The notes under the pieces: generated by a model
The model's input: only the letters and a program-made list of their open reading frames with translations
Told to the model about the DNA's origin: nothing
Databases searched by the model: none
Made by a program: the position numbers and the translations under genes
DNA from: Dermanyssus gallinae
Lineage: Eukaryota; Arthropoda; Arachnida; Mesostigmata; Dermanyssidae
DNA: 64,000 nt
Direction: 5' to 3'
Assembly: GCA_003439945.1 (NCBI GenBank)
Contig: QVRM01005375.1
Coordinates: forward strand, 744,001-808,000
Shown: positions 44,906-56,834 of the stretch, one piece after another
Layout of the letters: the number at the start of each line of letters is the position of its first letter
How positions within the stretch are numbered: position 1 is the stretch's first letter

Positions 44906-47875
44906 CCGCTAATCCAAAACTAACAGAAATCACCATGTCTAAAGCGACTTTCATATCCAATAACTAAGTTTTCTTATGAGCTGAATGTTCATTTTTCTAG
45001 TTGTCAACTGTGGGTAGCCTTCTGTGTGCCTTTTGAGACAGATCACGCCAGCTCACCGTTTCAGTATATACTGGTCAGGTATAACGGGGTACAGTGATTC
45101 AGCCTTCTTAGCAATCAAGGCCTGCTCTGCCACCCTACGCAACACGCTGACTCCGCACCTCATCAAAGTGCAGTATTCTACAAAATCTGAAACTTGTCGC
45201 GAATATAATCTTAATTAAGTCATTATTAATCGTATACGACAATGCTTACACTACAACCAAGACGCGTTTATACGCTTTGATTTTAAGCAGGTTTGCGCTC
45301 GACTAGACTAGATATAGCTTCTCTGATTAAGTGCTACAACTAACTTGGCATCTGATTTTCGCAGCAAATAATCTTGTATATGATCAATAGAAGAAAGGTT
45401 AAGTAAGAATTTGCATAAGGTCAAAAGCCATGCGTTTATTTCTTATTTATAGACATGATTATTACTGAAACTAAACTCTCGAAATATCTGGCACGTTTGA
45501 ACAGAATAAACATACAATAAATGCGTGCAAAACTACACTTATCATAGTTAAAAGTAACTTTCCCCTTATGGGAGGCGCGGGAAACCTAGGCTGTATGAAA
45601 ATGTGTGTGTCAACAACGACATTTCATAGGAGTATATGAATGGGTACACTTACATAGGTCACCGGTGGCTCTATAAGCTGGAGTTTGAGCCTAATACGAT
45701 ATACTGAACCGTAGATAATGCGGACTTGCTCTCTTTATATCAGTGAAGATAACATTTAGTTGAAAATTGCGTCTATGCGCGGAACCTAGGTCAGGCTTTA
45801 ATATTCCAGCGGCAAAAAGGTTAGGCCCATTTGAACACAGTGATATTCGCGTTTAGTTGTTAGCTGTAAACGGTGATCTTTCTTGTATACAAGTCCCGCA
45901 AGGTTATACAGAAGCCAGGCCCACCCGTCGTGTATAACCTTAAGGCTCAAGACCTGTCACGTCACTCGAACAAGCTTGTGGAAAGTGTGATTAACCGGGC
46001 CACCTCATCTCTATTTGCTCTAACACGCCAAAGCGTGTTTATTGCGATGATGCTTACCAAACGTCGCCATCGTCGGCGCGCCTTAGGCTTTACGACCTAT
46101 TAACGTAATTGTATGATCTTGGCAGCCAGATCGAATCCTAATGACAATCCGGTTACGCCTCTACTAATACCGTCAGGGGCATAGTTTCAGCTAAAAACGA
46201 CCCCATCCCTCAAACCGAAAAGCCCAGCACGCTTCAAACGAAGAACACCCGTTGCACTGTCACTTGACTAGATAAGGCACGTTCTAAAACACTGCCCGTA
46301 AGCGAAGCCATTCATCTCCGAATATGACCGGAAATCTGTCATTATTAGCGGACGCTACGGCGACTAATCCCGACTACTCGCTAGCCAAAGCACATTTAAT
46401 GGAACATGTTAAGCACTCACCATTGGCCCCTATGTTTCTAGCTAAGAAACTACGGGTTTTATCGAATACCTTTTACCACGAAAAGTCTCCCGAGACATAT
46501 TTCGTTACAACACGCTCAGCAAAGCCCCCAGCAAAGCGACAAGCGTAATAGGCAGCCCAATGCACAGTGTTAGCGGAACGCGATGTGTCCGCCCCAGCCA
46601 AGTTTATAGGCACCACCTATACGCTGCAAATGTGTCTCAGCGCAAGAGAGATGATGTTTAATAGGAGTGGCGTAGAGCCGGTCTTCGTTCGCAGCTCTGG
46701 CAGATGATTTACGACCGTTCTCTAGAGGTCCAGCGTTAAGGATTTGATTGGAAGCCTGGTCCGTTTCCAGAATGTCGACTACAAGGAGGGTCTTCTCTTT
46801 CTGGTCCGGAGAAGCCCCTAAGATTTCCCAGGCCTCTGTAGTCTCTGCATTAATACCACCGCGCCCGGCAGACAAAAGTCTTTGTATTACTGTTTTTGTT
46901 GTATTTTGTAAGCAATGAAAATTGTGATTGACTTTAGTATCTGTCTTAGCCTCGGCACCCACCAGCAGGCCCCTCACGGCTCAGGGGGCGATGATGCCCC
47001 TAAGACAGACGCCGCAGCCAGTGGCTCGCCAGCTTCAGACACACCGGATCATCCGGCTTACTTGAATCAATTATCAATAAGCAAATTCGCCTGTACAGTA
47101 CACACTTTACTAATCCGATGCATTTTGGCTTTTGCAGTATATGTAATACCAACTTAGCTCTTACTCATCTAACAGAAGAGTTCTGTGTTCTTGGCATTCT
47201 TGTCTAGGATTAAAATTGCTCTGGCCTTCCTGTCGGATTTAGTGCTCATTTTAACTGCTCGAGAGCCTTTGTAGGTCCTGTTTTTAACAAGCTTCTGCAG
47301 TTGTATGCTCTGCTTTGTAGATGCATGTGCAATTATCTTTCTTTTGCCAGCTGTTCAATTAACTTCATGATGGTTTGTTGGTGTTCCGTGTTAAGCTCCT
47401 GTAGGGTTTCTTCCGTTATTGTTACGACGATTTCCTTATTTATGCCTATATTTCGGCTTGCAGCTGGGATCTTTATTTAATTTAGTCCGGTAATCTCTGT
47501 TACTCGTTAAACAGCATTTTTTTGCTAAAATTAGGTACTTAAATTTTAACCGCCTTAGATTTTGAGCTTAATTTTTCTATGGAGGGTTTGTGAAAATTTA
47601 TCGCAACACTTTTTCGGGAGACTTCTATAACTGAACACGACTGGCTTTGCTGCGGCAAAGACTTAAATTACTTGGCATGGTCATGACCAACATTTGGAAA
47701 GCTCTCAATAATGATTGAAGGGAATGTAGATCACTGAACTTATTTAAGGAATTTTGCCATCTTGATGACTGACTATGAAAGCAGTATCTCGACATCTAAT
47801 ACATTTAAAAGATATGCAGGCTATTATTGTTAAGCGCGACGATTGTTTCACCGACGGATGACATGACGGCGAAAT
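44906..47875. other. Unassigned
   Basis: No gene or repeat family recognised in about 3 kb. The longest open frame is on the minus strand at 46570-46977 (135 codons, with AWEILGASPDQKEKTLLVVD). It shows no motif I know and may be decayed LINE sequence. Confidence 0.3.
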
Positions 47876-47879
47876 GTAA

Positions 47880-48525
47880 GTCGCCACCACGGCCTTCGCC
47901 AATGCGCTACCAGACGCCCAGCCTTGTCGCGAGGACAGCCTGGAACTCTTCGGCGCCGCTGTCTTCCCTCAGGAAGCATTTAGCCTCGTCTGCCGTAGGG
48001 CTTCTCGTGTTTTTCGGATGCACGCGCGTCTACCCCCAGTTAGCACCCAGGCGGCTTTTCTTTGCTCCGCCATTTGCTTGGTGTGCAAAGGGTCACGTAC
48101 TTTTTGAGAGCAAATCTAGCCTTCAAGATATCCGCAGACCTCCAACAGCTTGATTTGGTTCTGATGCGATGTGCGGAGATGCGTCTAAACACGTCCCTCA
48201 ATACGTTCGCGCTGCCATATCCAGGCTGTTTGTGGTCAGTCTCAGTTGTCTCGAGCCTAAAAGGCCCTCCAGCCTTGGTCTACCTGGATTTCTCCATGGG
48301 CCATGGGACCACTGCTGATCTGGGACGCGTCGCTTGGGACCACTTATGCAGCGAGCTATACGGCCATCTCCCGCACGGTAGGCGGCGTCGCCCTTAACGC
48401 GCAAAGGGACAAGACTCGTCATTACGAAACCTTGGGGAACGAGCACACCATCTGTCCGTTCATCATTGAGACATCAGCCGTGTAGGGACAGGAGACCACG
48501 GCCAAAGCGCGCGGGCAATCGGCCC
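47880..48525 (+). pseudogene. LINE-B fragment, later part clear
   Basis: Frame 48303-48485 reads LLIWDASLGTTYAASYTAIS, AGG-like GGVALNAQRDKTRHYETLGN, then CPFIIETSAV. This matches LINE-B LLWDATV..TYA.SY, A...AE..K..KY..L and F.P...ETSGV, with the WDA Asp kept. Upstream, a decayed KRPSSLGLP near 48260 fits the RPDGLTL position, and RTAWNSSAPLSSLRKHLASS near 47930-47990 may be the GAWLHALP..SL block. The upstream part is less certain. Confidence 0.6.
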
Positions 48526-48655
48526 AATTATCGAGAAGTCGAACAGAGACAAGCTATCTACAACGTTCTCTGAGGCAGCGCATCGCCTTAGAAGTTCAGT
48601 TGGGCAACGCGGCAATGATTCTGGACACGCTTCAAAATGGGACAACCCTGGAGGA

Positions 48656-48656
48656 A

Positions 48657-48679
<23 letters not shown>
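48656..48679. repeat. (TA)n microsatellite, left of SINE-B
   Basis: About 24 bases of TA followed by poly-T. Confidence 0.96.
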
Positions 48680-48689
<10 letters not shown>

Positions 48690-48705
48690 TATTTTCTGTA
48701 AGGCA

Positions 48706-48869
48706 ATTGCCCGTGTACGGTTTTTTCATGTCATGGCTAACTTTAATCCACTCCGGCATTTTGTCTAAATTGGAAACCATGCAAACCAGTTTAAGAGTGG
48801 CTGGTCTGGGTCTCGAACCCAGTCCTCCCGAATGCAGGGCAAAGACTTTGCCACTAAGCCATCTTGCTT

Positions 48870-48871
<2 letters not shown>
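48706..48871 (-). mobile_element. SINE-B copy 2
   Basis: Minus strand: CAAGCAAGATGGCTTAGTGG head (A box TGGCTTAGTGG at about 48852-48862), B box GGGTTCGAGACCC at about 48809-48821, then the shared body ending CCGTACACGG. It is bounded on its head side directly by a (TA)n run and on its tail side by another one about 25 bases away. Confidence 0.87.

Positions 48872-48904
<33 letters not shown>
48872..48904. repeat. (TA)n microsatellite, right of SINE-B
   Basis: About 33 bases of TA abutting the SINE-B head. Confidence 0.97.
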
Positions 48905-48906
<2 letters not shown>

Positions 48907-50265
48907 ACGCCTACTGGCTGGCAATGTGATAATAAAATGAAGAAGGATGATGATTATTATTATTTGGGTTAACTAGAGAGCCACTGAACACTTATAAATG
49001 AATAGGTAACTGGGATTATAACTACTGCGCGAACAAGCATGTCGTGTAAGGAGCGTATGTTTGAGAATAAACTGTTTTGATTTAAATTGATTCGATATTT
49101 GACAGTTGATGCCAGAATTTATGTGGGGGTGGGGCTGACCATCGCCACTATCGTGACGGGCTTTTTCAAAACTTGTTCAGGATATTAGCATTAGTTGTCA
49201 CTAGTCATTAATATTATTAAACGCTGACACATGATCAACTCTAAAACCCATGAGTAGCTATATCTTCGAAGCAAGCCATGTGCTTTCAAGGAGTATCGTC
49301 AATTCAGTATGAAGCTACCCACGACAGTACTTTATAGAGATTCCCCTTCACTACCAAGACACACTTCAAAACAATGCTCAACACATTGTACGCCTTATTT
49401 GCCCCAGCAGTTTTTTTTCATGAGATAAAAAGTGAACCAACTGTATACCAATAATGAAATATGCATTGGAAGAATACCATTTTATAAATTATCCTGTATA
49501 CATCTATGTCTAGACATCCTGCAGAGGTCGTAACAACACAGGAGAACTAAGAAATGCCGAACAGACGCTAGCAGGTGTCCACATGGCGACGCACAGGTAA
49601 GCCATCTGTTACGCACGCTTTATGGCCGTAGGAGGCCACCGTCTGTCTGTCTGTATGGCTATACAATGGTGGTTCGTTTGCTTGTTCGTTCACGTTTGCC
49701 ACGCTGGCTATAGCGCGGCCCCGTTTTTGACGTTTTCATCTCGCCTACGAATCAAGTCATTCACTCAGTCACTCACTCACAGGCTCTCACTTACCCTTGA
49801 CGAGCTGCGATACGTTCCGTTAATGTCGTAACCGTTGTAGGAGTGTCTGTCGACAAACGTTTCGAGCAACCAACCACTGTCTTATTCTGCTTATCTGCCA
49901 CTACGGAGGGCTTCAGGAAAGCTGGCACCCGACGCTCTCGTGGGTGGGCCACCGGAGAAAAGACGCTAAACTACAACCTGCTGAACGAAGAGGAAGGGCA
50001 CACCGCCGCGCCTTCACAGGCACGTCGATGGAAAGCACGAGAAAGAGAGAGAGGTAACGGCAAGGAGATTGCCCAGAAGGTTCGCTGCGAAGCGCACAGA
50101 GGGCGCTACGCTGAAAGTGTGCTTTCCCATTGCTCCCACATATGCTGACTTCACTGCCATCAGGCATGACCGTTTTGCGAGTGAACCACGCGAGGGGCGC
50201 ACTAACTCCTGCTGGTACACGGTGCTAAATATGACGGCCCCTACAGCGCGGTGGATTCACGCTAA
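48905..50265. other. Unassigned
   Basis: Short CACT-type runs near 49760-49790 and AGAGAGAG near 50040. The frame at 49843-50145 (101 codons) has no recognised motif; it may be the N-terminal part of the LINE ORF1 that follows. Confidence 0.3.
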
Positions 50266-50267
50266 GC

Positions 50268-51725
50268 GATTTTTCCTGGCAGCATGTGTAGGCCGAGATC
50301 TGGGAGAGATTACCCACGTGCTCCAGCTGCCAGAGACCCGTCCACAGAGCTGCCATTTGCAGGGCACCTAGGGCCCACCTCTGTCGTCGATGCAGATCGA
50401 CAGACCATGCGGCGGCTGTGTATGTAAAGAACCGAACCGACACACTGCATCGCATGCGAGGTTTCTAGTCACAGGGCCGACAACATGGCCTGTTCGTCGT
50501 ACTGCACACAAATATAGGACTCGCGCAAGCGGGGAAAGCCTACCCCACCGAAATAGCCAAAAATAGGTGTTACGGCGCAGCACAAGACTGACGCACTATC
50601 AGGAGCACCCAGGCCCGCTGAACCGCCGACTGAATCGGATTATGGCCGGCGACATTTTTTCCCTAGGACCCTCGCGCCGATGGATGACTAACAAATAATG
50701 GGCAACGCTTCCCAGGTAGAAACTACACCGGAAAATGATTATCAAGCTTCTCCAATTAAACCTCAGTCGGTGCCGGCGGTCCACGACCTACTGGGCGCAT
50801 ACACCACACAGCCCCGGGTGGCCCTCTTGCTCATATCTAAACCAAATGTATGCATGTCCCGTTTTGTACCTAGCATGCTTACTGGTGGTCAAAGTAATGT
50901 GGCCATCTGGTAGACACGACAAGACGTGAGGCTCTCCTTCACTGGTTGGGATCACGCAAAAGGCTTCGTGTGGTGTACCTTACACAGAGCAATCTCGTTG
51001 TATATTCCTGTTACTTCTCTACTAAAAAAAACTCTGCAAAACCTCGGGGGTTACCTCGATAGGCAATCGGTGTCAGGGAGAACTTCACTGCTGTGCACAC
51101 TGCCTTTGCCGCACCACTGACAAAAGCCCGACTCTTCTTGATGGGATGTCCAAGTCACTTCATAACGTTCGAAAGGCCTTCTTGTTGTCAACGCAGCTCA
51201 TATGCCTACTCGACGCTATTGGCAAGCTAGTCGGAAACGTGCTCGTTCATGTGCCGGAATGATGCCTATCCTACCTTTAGGAGCACACATTACTGACGAA
51301 AGGTAAAACTCATCCAATTACGGCGGGGGTGCCACAGGGCTCGATACTCGGTACAGTTCTGTAGAACGTGGCGTACGACAGTGTCTCGACGACCAGCCGG
51401 ATAAGGTGGAGACAATCGCCTACGCGGATGATTTTGCATTGGTGGTCACCGCTCGCACATGGACTATCCTGGAGGTCAGGGCAAACACATCTTATGATCG
51501 GATAAACAGATGGATGACCGAGTGTTTCATCGCCTGGAGCTGGCATCATATAAAACCGAGGCTATGTGATGATTTGTACCTAACTGGCAGCCGGCAAACA
51601 GGACACATATCGTAGATCAACGCACCTGCCGGAGACACGAGAAGCACATGGACGCGCTTCGTCAGACAGGGCTTACACAAGTGGTATAAGGCTAAGCGAG
51701 CAATGACATACTACTCTGTTCAGGC
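50268..51725 (+). pseudogene. R1-type LINE, ORF1 knuckles to RT, internally deleted
   Basis: At 50319-50423 CSSCQRPVHRAAICRAP then LCRRCRSTDHAAAVY is a perfect CCHC knuckle and a second one whose last Cys is Tyr, the end of a gag-like ORF1. At 50735 MIIKLLQLNLSRCRRS, with AHDLL-like sequence in another frame, is the R1-type endonuclease start. Near 51318-51352 ITAGVPQGSILGTVL is the RT PQG motif, and AYADDFALVVTA (51418-51455) keeps the catalytic YADD. Only about 550 bases separate the endonuclease start from PQG, far too few for the normal protein, so much of endonuclease and fingers is deleted. Confidence 0.72.
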
Positions 51726-51753
51726 GCTCACCGGGCATGGCCAGTCGTACATG

Positions 51754-51773
51754 ATATATATATATATATATAT
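51754..51773. repeat. (TA)n microsatellite
   Basis: About 20 bases of TA, about 40 bases upstream of a SINE-B copy. Confidence 0.95.
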
Positions 51774-51814
51774 TCACACACTCTTTAACAGGGGGCGGTT
51801 AGTGATAAGGATCG

Positions 51815-51970
51815 GAAAAGCAAGATAGCCTTTGCCTTGCATTCGGGAGAACTGGGTTTGAGACCCAGACCGGCTACGCTTAAATTGGTTTGCATGGTTT
51901 CCAATTTAGACAAGGTAAATGCCGGAGTGGATTAAAATTAGCCATGACATGAAAAAACCGTACACGGGCC
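51815..51970 (+). mobile_element. SINE-B copy 3
   Basis: Plus-strand match to copy 2: GCAAGATAGCC head, B-box-like GGGTTTGAGACCC, and the body to CCGTACACGGG. About 14 bases covering most of the A box are missing compared with copy 2, so this copy is probably silent. Confidence 0.83.
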
Positions 51971-51974
51971 GTGT

Positions 51975-53205
51975 ACAGTGATGGTTCACAATTCCGAACC
52001 AGGAGGGGTTCGGGAACGGTTTTCAGTGGGTAATGCGCTCGCAGTAGGTTGCGTCATGTATTCTCTCTCCCTGCGCTTAACCTCATCAAATTATTATTAT
52101 ACGTAACAGGGCTCGGTGCGAACACTATTCATTGTGCATGTTCAGAAAGTCACATGTGTAAGCGCCTTATGGACAAATTATTACGATAAAACGTAATAAT
52201 GTATCCATAAATCAGAGGGCTGGGGAACGGCGTTATTATGTGTGTATTGTATATTGTGTTTCCATATTAAATTTCGCTATTTCAAACCACTATACTTGAT
52301 AGGCTATTTATATAACGGCTGATTGTGTCCTAGTAGCAAAACCCACAACTGCATTATGGTATGTCGACACGTGTATATATATACATAAATATACACCGAA
52401 ATATAAAGCAGGTATATAGTTATACCCATTATAAGGTATGACCGCCGCTATACCAAATAATTTATACTGTCCGAAGTCCTTTGAATTCCGGACGCGTCTC
52501 TCCCACTATACACACGTATAAATGCGGTTCTGGCATTACATGGCTAGGTATATTATTTATCTTAAGAACCTCAACTGTTCTTTGCGCTGCGACGTGTTGA
52601 CAACGGAAGCACCGCGCACAATCGTAAAAATCTATAAATAAAGTCTGCGTGTGGAAACGCACACCTTGTTGGCCTGGCCTGATCAGCCACCAGATAAGCT
52701 GCAACCTATTGTCGTAGTACCTTGCGTAGTGCTGTGGCCAATTCCGATCAGTTCGTTTGTTTCCTCTCGGCCGAAAGAAGATTGTATACTGCATTGTACG
52801 CATTGACAGCGTGCGTTCAGACCGTTCCGGATACTTCAGATAACAGGTACTGGTCAGATAACAAGTAATAACTATACTATTAAATGACGCTTGTTTGAGT
52901 AGGTTTTCTTTGACAGAAACACTAATTCGTTTCGTAGTACTTTATTTTAGGCCGACCCGGCTGTCGCCATACCTTTGGCAATAATGACGTTGCTCGCCGG
53001 ATAAATATCTGCATATGCATCTAAAAATACAGCACACGCTCCTATAAAAAAAAGTACTTGAGTCCACCTTCGTGCATAGAAACATCGTTTTGTTTTTTAC
53101 AAGGCTAGTTACCAGGCATAAGATAGTCTTTTTAGAACTAATATTATGATAATGTTGCATATTATTACTAGTTCAAATAATACCGAAAATGCGTTTGTTA
53201 AAATT
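51975..53205. other. Unassigned AT-rich DNA
   Basis: No gene recognised. The minus-strand frame 52462-52803 (113 codons) has no known motif. Confidence 0.3.
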
Positions 53206-53209
53206 GCAT

Positions 53210-54240
53210 CTACACAAATGATAAGACATTGTAATTTATTGAGCGCACAGAAAATAAGAGATAGCAAAACATGTATACAACTACCGACCGACTTTTAAGG
53301 TTACACAGATAAGGCCAGGCAGCGCTAGCTTTTTCCAGGGCTGTACAGGAATAGATAGTGTGTTCCACATAGTCTGATTCCTCCGAGGTACAAAACTTAC
53401 ACATATCCACTCTGCCGTCCGGATCCTTTTTTATGGAAGGTTTTGGAAATCCATGATGCACATGCGTCACCAGCAGCCTGCGTAACTAATGACGGACTCA
53501 CAAATCCACTAAACCCGGATTTCTCACTCTGGTGGGTCGGCCTCTCACAGCAGTTGATCCTGCATCCCTCGCTTCCCTGATAGCATCACACCTCAGAGCC
53601 TTTCCAGAGTCACAAAGTACGCAGGTGTCGCTGATAGCCTCCTTAATATTTGGCATGTAGCTTTGGACCTGGTCGCATCTGGTCAGAACCTGAGTCGTCC
53701 AGTAGGACAGTTCTCCATATCGGCGGTGGTGCCACCTGTTGAGGTCCAGTTATTGGTCCAGCTTCTTGTGGTTATGTTGGGTCTCACCGCCTATTCCTCC
53801 TGTCAGGCTAATATTGTGGCACTCCTGGCCCTGGTAAGATCCAGATCTTTATCTAGATACGTTTAACTTCTTTCAGCTACTAGGCGGTTCCATGGCGGCA
53901 AATTGGCTAGGACGAGGAGTGCCTCAGTCAAAACCGTCAAACTTGCCCTGATTTTCAGCGTTTGTTGGGTTGACCTTAGTCTCCCCTATTTTTCGCCGTT
54001 CGCAATGCCATGCCATGGTTGCGTGTTTCTAGGAAGACATTTTAGCAAAGGCTAGGATGGCTTTCGTCGAGGTACCACGGTGCACCAAACTCATTCTTTT
54101 CGCCATGGTTTTCTCCATCGAACGGAGTTTGTGCCGGTTCTTGGCTTTACGGAGCGCCATATTGGCCCAGACGGGGCGACATATAGTGCGGTAGAAAGTG
54201 CCATCGTCTGCAGGAACCTTCTCTTGGTTTCCAACGCTCC
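53210..54240 (-). pseudogene. R1-type LINE ORF2, thumb to C-terminus
   Basis: On the minus strand FYRTICRPVWANMALRKAKN (about 54.15-54.21 kb) fits the R1 thumb start (LY.AP.WA...L), and LSYWTTQVLTRCDQVQSY near 53.65-53.73 kb fits TQ.LTGHG.F. C-terminal zinc pieces follow: CVLCDSGKALRCDAIREARD near 53.56-53.62 kb, then HHGFPKPSIKKDPDGRVDMC and CTSEESDYVEHTIYSC (53.33-53.46 kb). The sequence around 53.55 kb is closely similar to 13.78-13.88 kb. Two zinc motifs in a row suggest that ends of two related copies are joined here. Confidence 0.68.
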
Positions 54241-54295
54241 CCTTCGTTAGCCATCCGTTTAGTGATATTTTAAGATACCTGCTGGACCTTTCCTT

Positions 54296-54676
54296 CTACA
54301 TAGCGTAGATAGACTGATCCCGTGAGGCCCGTATCCAGCCACGTAAAAAAATCCCCTCTTCCTCTTCCTGCCAGTAAGGTAGATCGCTTCGGTCTTTTCT
54401 AGGGCAAGCCCGCGATAATGTACTTCTATCTAGGTTGTTTCCCTCGGCTTTACTCGCGTCTGCGGTAGTATCCGTTGGCGATGTTGTAGCCGCTGTGGGC
54501 TTCCCTCCCTTGCCGCGACCGCTACTGGTGTCGGTGCTGCTAACCTCAGCTCCTACAGCGCTGCGCTTAACACCCGAAAGGCTGCCCTTACTGGCCTCTC
54601 TAGCGGCGCTGTTACGGGTCGGCTTTGTTGATGAAAGCCGACCTCCGCTTTTCCGAGTTCCGACCGTTTTATGCAC
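54296..54676 (-). other. Open frame, Ser/Thr/Lys-rich
   Basis: 126 codons on the minus strand: low complexity, rich in Ser, Thr, Gly, Lys and Ala (GRGKGGKPTAATTSPTDTTA). It lies upstream of the minus-strand R1-type remnant and could be the N-terminus of its ORF1. No domain is visible. Confidence 0.3.
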
Positions 54677-54719
54677 CCTAGTCTTTAATTTACTTAATTT
54701 TTTTACTTAACATAAAATC

Positions 54720-55595
54720 GTCTTTATTGTCACATAAAATGATGTGTGGTATAATTATCACAGTTATGTATGTATTGTTTTCAATATACGTTCTTCTGAG
54801 AGAAAAACGTCATTAATCGACAAATAAGCGAGCGCTATTTGAATTTGCGTGCGCGCAATTGGTCATCCGCCAAGCAAACAATCGGTTCACAAACTCACAG
54901 CGGGCCATGGCTTTTAGAGTGATTGATCGCTGATTCCTTAGGTTATTATTGGAGCGTACATAAAAAAGTGTCCTAGCAATTCTCATTTGCGTAATTGACG
55001 TAGAACAGATATGTTGGCTTGCATGAAAAGTGAGTCAATATTAGGAACAACTTCACCTAACACGCTTTGAGGTACCTAATCCGCGTGGAATTTATACACC
55101 CCTCAGTGGTCTCGTGCTGTACAAATTGTTGTGGAGCCGCTCTGTCACCGGCGATTTTCACTACTCCACTACTCCATTATAAAACACAAAAACGTTCCTT
55201 CATCAGGGTTATGTTGGGTTCCTGTGATTCACAGGATCCTGCAGCACGTCATAATCTGTGTCTCATTGAGGTGCACGGGCTTTAGCCCCCCCCCCCCCCC
55301 CCGTGAAACACAGTTGAACACTTCGTTTGCAAATAACCAGTTGTTCTCCCTGCTGATCATTTGGCGACAAATTCCGTTTCCGCCTGAACGACATTTTTCA
55401 CCAATTTTTAATTGCCACCTCACAAAGCGAAAAGCGCTCCGAATTGTGCCATCTGTTTTTCATCCACCTGCTTTGCTGGTACCATTCGCATTCTGCGGGC
55501 AGCTAATTAATCAACTACTTTGAAATGAAAATTTGGAGTAGGACCAACCACCATGAACTCTGATGTAGCGATCCAGTTTACAAGGCGGTCGAACG
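54720..55595. other. Unassigned, with a C homopolymer
   Basis: A run of 17 C lies at 55286-55302. No gene recognised. Confidence 0.4.
55286..55302. repeat. C17 homopolymer
   Basis: Seventeen consecutive C. Confidence 0.95.
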
Positions 55596-55599
55596 AAAT

Positions 55600-56830
55600 T
55601 ACATCACTGCAGAAGTTGAAAATACCTCGCTGCTGATCCGCAAAAGACACATCGACGTAACCTACCATTGGCATCTATTCGGAAATGCGTTCAAGGCCGG
55701 TTCCAGTGCAGTAGCGTATCTGCAAATGTGCGCGCTCGATGGCGCCGGTGGGTACCCCAAATTATTATGGCAAAATCACGAATCGCGTCACGCGGTCGGA
55801 ATCGAGCCACTCAGAATTGCTGCAGAAAAATTCATCTGCAACAGATTGGTACCTCGTTCCGGGTGAACAAAGCATCGCTGACTTCGCAAGACAAGACTTC
55901 GCGGCCCAACAGCTGGTCACCAACTGGGACTGGCGAACCGGGTCGTCTTGGCTAAGGCTGCCGCTCTTCCAGAGGCCAATTAGCCAACCCCGCTATAATG
56001 CTTTGGACTCCATAGACTTCTCGGTCACAGCTGAGATGCAAGCAGTTGCTGCTCCGCTGATAATTACAACATCACCTGTTGTTGATCTTGATCATCATAG
56101 CAGCCTTGAGCGCACCCCACGTGTGATGGAGACGTGTGGAGGAGTAAGAAGATTGACGCCATTCGTGGGGGTCATCGCGTCTCTCGCACTTCGAACTTTG
56201 GTTACTTTCAACTCGACAACAACGATATTCTGAAAGCCCGCACTCGCCTCACTCAAGAAGCGCATTTCTCGTACGGCGGGAACAACCCGATCGTATCGCC
56301 CAGCGTCTCAACTTGCGACCCTGCTATTCCTACAACGACGCACACCTTCAATGCATGCATTGATGCACACCTCTGTGTCCACACTATATTGTTCTCACCT
56401 CGACGACGCGACTGGTGATCGCGCTAGGCGGGCTATCAAAACACTGTTGAAACGCTGTCTCACTTGAGGTGACGACATGGATGATCAGCTGCGTAAGTAC
56501 AAGCACCTGTGCTAGCAACTCGGGTTACGCTGTCGAATCCATTCGCGACGTCCGGTTTGGAATTCTGTGGTCCAGCTTACACCCGGCAGGCGGTGCGCAA
56601 AAACGAATTGCGTTATTTACTTGTTCTGCCACGAGAGCAGCATGGCTCGAGCTAGTTGGCTCGATGGACACCATCCAAACCCACCTCGCCATCAGGCGGT
56701 TTCTGACTCAGTACCCAGAGTGTCGCCGCGTGATCACCGACAACCGAAAAATTGTTCGTCACGGCATCGACCGATATAGAGAAATCATTTAAGTCGATCA
56801 AGAATCCCGCCGTGCAGGATACTGTCCGCT
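55600..56830 (+). pseudogene. BEL/Pao-type retroelement pol remnant (RNase H to integrase)
   Basis: One frame gives HLFGNAFKAGSSAVAYLQMC near 55670-55735, matching the RNase H start (H.F.DAS..GY.AV.Y) of BEL/Pao elements. WYLVPGEQSIADFARQDF (55845-55900) then WDWRTGSSWLRLP matches W..VPG..NPAD..SRG and W..GP.WL. Frame 56469-56792 has RIALFTCSATRAAWLELVGS then AIRRFLTQY and VITDN, matching the integrase core Y..LFTC..TRAVHLELV...... RF......I.SDN. Frames are broken, no LTR was seen, and gag, protease and RT are absent, so this is an old fragment. Confidence 0.75.
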
Positions 56831-56834
56831 GCCG

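Noticed and set aside
46570..46977. 135-codon minus-strand frame as a host exon
   Set aside because: No domain, no splice support seen; kept only as an unassigned open frame.
48463..48924. 153-codon minus-strand frame through SINE-B
   Set aside because: Made of SINE-B and two (TA)n tracts; not a gene.
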